64,000 nucleotides of DNA from Hymenobacter sp. J193. GTDB taxonomy: Bacteria > Bacteroidota > Bacteroidia > Cytophagales > Hymenobacteraceae. The notes below the pieces were generated by a model, which saw only the letters and a list, made by a program, of their open reading frames with translations, did not search any database and was not told the DNA's origin. A program made the position numbers and the translations under genes. Shown in pieces: positions 60,881-64,000 of this stretch (the first letter of the stretch is position 1; the number at the start of each line of letters is the position of its first letter). The DNA lies in the NCBI RefSeq assembly GCF_024700075.1, contig NZ_JAJONE010000001.1, forward strand, positions 1,764,001 through 1,828,000, given 5' to 3'.

Positions 60881-61558
60881 ATGAAAAAACTCTTTCTAGC
60901 ACTACTGGCCGTGGGCGTTTCGGCCTCGGCGGCTTCGGCTCAGGTGGAAATCGGCCTGCGCCTTTCGCCCGCTGTTACCTCCCTGCGCGCTGATGGCTCG
61001 GCCAACAAATTCGAGGGCAAGTCGAAAGTCAGCCTTGGGGGCGGCCTTGTGGTCGATTATTTCTTTGGCGAAAACTATGCCTTCAGCACCGGCATCGACC
61101 TGGTAGGCAAAGGCGGCAAGCTCACGTACACAGACAAAGATCCTAATACTCAAGCCACTCTTCAGCAAGAGCTGAAAATCGGCGCGCAATACCTGCAGGT
61201 GCCGCTTACCATCAAGCTGTTCACCAACGATATTGCCACCGATACCAAGCTGTATTTCCAGCTGGGCGGCTATTTAGGCGCCAACATCGGCACCCGTATT
61301 GATGGTGAAAAGGAATTCACCGACCCCGGTTCCGGCAAAACCTTCAAGAGCAACAAATTTCTGCTGATTCCCGACGCCGGTGTGCTGGCGGGCTTCGGCA
61401 CCGAATACCAGGTTGGCCAAAGCACCAAGGTATTTGCCGGCCTACGCTATCAGCGCGGTCTGCCCAACATCGACAACTACTTTGAGGACGAGCGGAGCTT
61501 CAGCAACGTCGTTATCAAAAACAGTGAGTTCGTCCTGGACCTGGGCATGAAATTCTAG
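60881..61558 (+). CDS. PorT-like outer-membrane beta-barrel protein
   Basis: 225 aa, signal peptide LFLALLAVGVSASAASAQ. Barrel strands: EIGLRLSPAVTSLRAD, GLVVDYFFGENYAFSTGIDL, QYLQVPLTIKLF, KLYFQLGGYLGANIGT, VFAGLRYQRGLPNID and the final FVLDLGMKF. It is distantly related to the tandem array at 15-19 kb. PorT-type barrels work with type IX secretion; this one lies divergently next to gldB, which is suggestive but not proof. Confidence 0.8.
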   Translation: MKKLFLALLAVGVSASAASAQVEIGLRLSPAVTSLRADGSANKFEGKSKVSLGGGLVVDYFFGENYAFSTGIDLVGKGGKLTYTDKDPNTQATLQQELKIGAQYLQVPLTIKLFTNDIATDTKLYFQLGGYLGANIGTRIDGEKEFTDPGSGKTFKSNKFLLIPDAGVLAGFGTEYQVGQSTKVFAGLRYQRGLPNIDNYFEDERSFSNVVIKNSEFVLDLGMKF

Positions 61559-61646
61559 CGAAGGCTGAATGAGTTAGTGGCTAAATGGCTAAGCCATTAA
61601 CCAGTTACCAAGACAGGTATTCATTCCACCAGAAAACCATTTAACG

Positions 61647-61685
61647 GAAAACGCCCGCGTTGCTTTGAGCAGCGCGGGCGTTTCT
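61647..61685. terminator. Bidirectional intrinsic terminator
   Basis: GAAAACGCCCGCGTTGC pairs with GCAGCGCGGGCGTTTCTTC around a five-base loop, between convergent genes. Confidence 0.85.
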
Positions 61686-61734
61686 TCTACTTGTCAGGCG
61701 GGGTTTCGCAGAAAACGGCCGTCAATTCAATTAA

Positions 61735-63339
61735 TCAATGATTTCCAGCTTCGCGGTCCTGCAGGCGGCTCATGGCCGCGGCTGCCGAGTGTAGCTCGAT
61801 TTCCTCGCCGTACTCGTCCTCGATGCGGTATTCGGTAATGCCGAGGGAAGTGTCTTTCATCACTTTCACCCATTTGTAGTACTTCAGGTACCACTTCATC
61901 TGGCGGCTCACCAAACCTTTGGTGTAGTAGGCATGCAGGAACGGATGCACGTTCAGCGTGACGCCCGACTGGTTTTGGGTTACCAGCAGGTCTTCAATGC
62001 TGTTGTCGATTTCATCCGTCACCAGGATGGAGGCCGAAATCTTGCCCGTGCCGCCGCAGGTGGGGCACACCTCGCCGGTCACGATGTTTTCGGCGGGTCG
62101 CACGCGCTGCCGCGTGATTTGCAGCAGCCCGAACTTGGTGATGGGCAGCACGGTGAAGCGCGCCTTGTCGTGCTTCATCACGTCCTTCACCACATCCTCC
62201 ACCTTTTTGCGGCTCTCAGCCGACTTCATATCAATGAAATCGACTACGATGATACCGCCCATGTCGCGCAGACGCAGCTGTCGGGCTATTTCTTTGGCTG
62301 CCAGCATGTTGACCATCAAAGCCGTGGCTTCCTGGTCGCCTTCCTGGTTGCTTTTATTGCCCGAGTTTACGTCTACCACGTGCAGGGCTTCAGTGTGCTC
62401 AATCACGAGGTAGCCGCCGCCGGGCACCGTTACAGTTTTGCCAAACAGCGACTTGAGTTGCTTCTCGATGCCATGGTGCTCAAACACCTTCACTTTACCG
62501 CTATGGAGCTTGAGCAGGCCCACTTTATCGGGGGCAATTTTCTGCAGGTAGCTGCGCATCTCCTCGTACATCGGGGGCGAATCCACGATGATGGAGTCGA
62601 AGCTCTCGTTCAGCATGTCGCGCAGCATGGAGCTACTACGGCCTAGCTCGCCCAACACTTTATCGTTGGGCTTGGCTTTGCGCAGCGTCTGAAACAACTG
62701 ATTCCAGTTGTCCACCATGCTTTGCATGTCTTTGTCGAGCTCCGCCACTTCCCGCCCTTCGGCCACGGTACGGATGATGACGCCAAAGTTGTCGGGCTTG
62801 ATGGAGGCTATGAGGCGCTTGAGACGCTCCCGCTCCGTGCGGCTCACGATTTTCTTCGAGACGCTGATGGTATTGGAAAAAGGAACCAGCACGAGGTAGC
62901 GGCCAGCCATGGAAATATCCGTGGACAGGCGCGGGCCCTTGGTTGAAATCGGTTCCTTGATGATCTGAACCAGCAGCTGCTGGCTCTTCTTCAGGGTGTC
63001 GGCAATCTTGCCAACCTTGTCGAGCTGCCCGTCAAACTGAAAGGTTTTGAGTGGCCCAACGGCAATTTTCTGCGAATGCACGCCTTTCACCCACTTGTTG
63101 AGCGAGGGAAAATTCTCCCCTAGGTCGCCGTAGTGCAGAAAGGCGTCTTTTTGATACCCGATGTCAATGAACGCGGCGTTCAGACCGGGCATAACTTTCT
63201 TGACCGTGCCCAGGAAGATGTCACCAACCGAGTAGTTGGTGTCGTTGCGGTCGAAATGATATTCGATGAGCCGCTTGTCCTGTAGCAGGGCAATCCGTTC
63301 TCCGTCCTGAGTAGAATTAATGATTAATTCGTTACTCAA
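61735..63339 (-). CDS. rng: Ribonuclease G/E family endoribonuclease
   Basis: 534 aa. Endoribonuclease for rRNA maturation and RNA decay. S1 domain near the N-terminus (SVGDIFLGTVKKVMPGLNAA, FIDIGYQKDAFLHYGDLGEN), RNase H-like core, catalytic metal site (HVVDVNSGNKS followed by IIVVDFIDM), and the zinc-link VCPTCGGTGK. The length and short C-terminus fit RNase G rather than the long RNase E. It is followed by a terminator and preceded by the tiny basic protein gene on the same strand. Confidence 0.92.
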   Translation of the reverse strand: MSNELIINSTQDGERIALLQDKRLIEYHFDRNDTNYSVGDIFLGTVKKVMPGLNAAFIDIGYQKDAFLHYGDLGENFPSLNKWVKGVHSQKIAVGPLKTFQFDGQLDKVGKIADTLKKSQQLLVQIIKEPISTKGPRLSTDISMAGRYLVLVPFSNTISVSKKIVSRTERERLKRLIASIKPDNFGVIIRTVAEGREVAELDKDMQSMVDNWNQLFQTLRKAKPNDKVLGELGRSSSMLRDMLNESFDSIIVDSPPMYEEMRSYLQKIAPDKVGLLKLHSGKVKVFEHHGIEKQLKSLFGKTVTVPGGGYLVIEHTEALHVVDVNSGNKSNQEGDQEATALMVNMLAAKEIARQLRLRDMGGIIVVDFIDMKSAESRKKVEDVVKDVMKHDKARFTVLPITKFGLLQITRQRVRPAENIVTGEVCPTCGGTGKISASILVTDEIDNSIEDLLVTQNQSGVTLNVHPFLHAYYTKGLVSRQMKWYLKYYKWVKVMKDTSLGITEYRIEDEYGEEIELHSAAAAMSRLQDREAGNH

Positions 63340-63402
63340 TGGATTAAGCGGTTAGGAAGCACCCACAAGTTTGTGGCGAAGTCGGCAACCCGGAAACCCG
63401 TA

Positions 63403-63438
63403 AAGGGAAGCCGGTGCATCAGAGCACCAGCTTCCCTT
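63403..63438 (-). terminator. Hairpin between the tiny basic protein gene and rng
   Basis: AAGGGAAGCCGGTGC pairs with GCACCAGCTTCCCTT with one mismatch. The T tail is short on both sides, so it may be a weak terminator or an RNA-processing site near the RNase gene. Confidence 0.5.
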
Positions 63439-63553
63439 CCAGGCCACGGGGAAAGCGCAGAATCAGCCACTCTCGGGGATACTAAATGAGAGATAGACGA
63501 ATGCTTGGTCGGCCGCCGGTAGCGGCTACATTCGCCAGCAAACCCCGAAAGGC

Positions 63554-63642
63554 TTACTTCTTCTTGTGACGATTCTTGCGCAGACGCTTCTTGCGTTTGT
63601 GGGTAGCAATCTTATGACGCTTTCTTTTTTACCGCAGGGCAT
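63554..63642 (-). pseudogene. Tiny basic AURKAIP1/COX24-domain (ribosomal-type) protein, frame broken at an A6 run
   Basis: ATG 63642 encodes MPCGKK, but at the coding-strand run AAAAAA (63625-63630) the frame leaves the conserved sequence. Adding one A gives MPCGKKRKRHKIATHKRKKR followed by nine more basic residues and a stop at 63554: exactly 29 aa, the length and sequence of the AURKAIP1/COX24-type small protein that is almost invariant in Bacteroidota and is associated with the ribosome. Loss of such a gene would be surprising, so a missing base in the sequence is the simplest explanation. Too short to be found by length-limited gene calling. Confidence 0.8.
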
Positions 63643-63671
63643 GGGTTAAAAGGGTTAGGTTGAAGAAATGA

Positions 63672-64000
63672 TTATTGCAGCTTCTGCAATTCCTGATCGA
63701 CCGATGCCGACAAGGCCGGATCGGTACTGTTTTGTTTTAGTTGGGTGAAGACCTTGCGCGCCTCGGCCCGGTTCTCCGTCTGCGCCAGGGAAACCCCGAG
63801 GTAGAACTGGCCGCTTTCGTTTTCGGGGTGGTATTTCACCAGTTCCCGGAAACGCTCCACGGCCTTTTCAGCCTGGTTGCTCTGCAACGACAGCACGCCC
63901 AGGTTGTAGAGCGCCTTTTCGTTGCGGGGGTCGGTAGCCAGCACCTCGCGCAGGAGCACTACGCCTTGTACGGGGTTTTCACTGGCCATGTACGCCATTC
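63672..64000 (-). CDS. Tetratricopeptide-repeat protein, C-terminal part (runs off the window)
   Basis: The last ~109 codons of a gene whose start lies beyond the window. It has three TPR-like units: EKALYNLGVLSLQSNQAEKA, ESGQFYLGVSLAQTENRAEA and the preceding GVVLLREVLATDPRN. TPRs mediate protein-protein contacts; the partner cannot be told. It lies 30 bases upstream of the tiny basic protein gene on the same strand. Confidence 0.8.
   Translation of the reverse strand, partial: MAYMASENPVQGVVLLREVLATDPRNEKALYNLGVLSLQSNQAEKAVERFRELVKYHPENESGQFYLGVSLAQTENRAEARKVFTQLKQNSTDPALSASVDQELQKLQ

Noticed and set aside
1..64000. rRNA, tRNA, riboswitch, prophage and replication-origin features
   Set aside because: No recognisable tRNA cloverleaf with TTCnA arm, rRNA segment, riboswitch core, phage structural gene or DnaA-box cluster was seen by eye; short or diverged ones could be missed.

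Overview
The window looks like a chromosomal segment of a GC-rich member of the Bacteroidota, most like Hymenobacter or a close relative (Cytophagales). The evidence is the Bacteroidota-type promoter box TAnnTTTG just upstream of many start codons, a gliding/type IX secretion lipoprotein (GldB), a secreted protein with a type IX sorting tail, several small outer-membrane beta-barrels, FecR/ECF-sigma signalling genes and a WbuB-like glycosyltransferase. This assignment is inference from gene content; no rRNA or tRNA gene was seen.

Layout. 0.1-13 kb is mostly housekeeping: RhlE-like DEAD-box helicase, upp, a FemAB/GNAT-like protein, a Wzi/RemB-like outer-membrane barrel, a Rieske lipoprotein, an MsbA-like ABC exporter, gmhA, comM/yifB and pyrD. 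13-19 kb is an envelope block: a PagL-like lipid A deacylase and a tandem array of four paralogous porin-like barrels, one frameshifted. 18.8-34.2 kb holds an M20 dipeptidase, plsY, a giant secreted protein of about 1,760 residues (frameshifted), prmA, an OmpA-family lipoprotein (frameshifted), tpiA, a TspO-like membrane protein and uvrA. 34.4-37.6 kb is accessory: two full-length, inverted IS5-family copies bracket an AT-rich orphan gene, a 185-bp multi-hairpin palindromic element and an SseB-like gene, forming a putative composite transposon. 37.7-41.6 kb has an ADP-ribosylglycohydrolase and a three-gene cluster (coiled-coil protein, PspA-like membrane coiled-coil protein, membrane-anchored Ppx/actin-fold protein) that looks like an uncharacterised envelope system. 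41.7-54 kb is mainly secreted or surface proteins, including an ECF sigma / FecR / STN-domain surface-repeat locus with two genes inserted between sigma and FecR. 54-64 kb has an NlpE-like lipoprotein, an MFS transporter (frameshifted), an ECF sigma gene overlapping a small partner gene, nth, a glycosyltransferase, gldB, another barrel, an RNase G/E gene, a tiny basic ribosomal-type protein gene (frameshifted) and the end of a TPR gene.

Five genes carry single-base frame disruptions. Four lie exactly in A or G homopolymers, and one breaks an extremely conserved 29-residue protein, so sequencing error is a serious possibility and should be settled before any is called a pseudogene. Intergenic DNA is rich in inverted-repeat elements of at least three families, two present in two copies each within the window.
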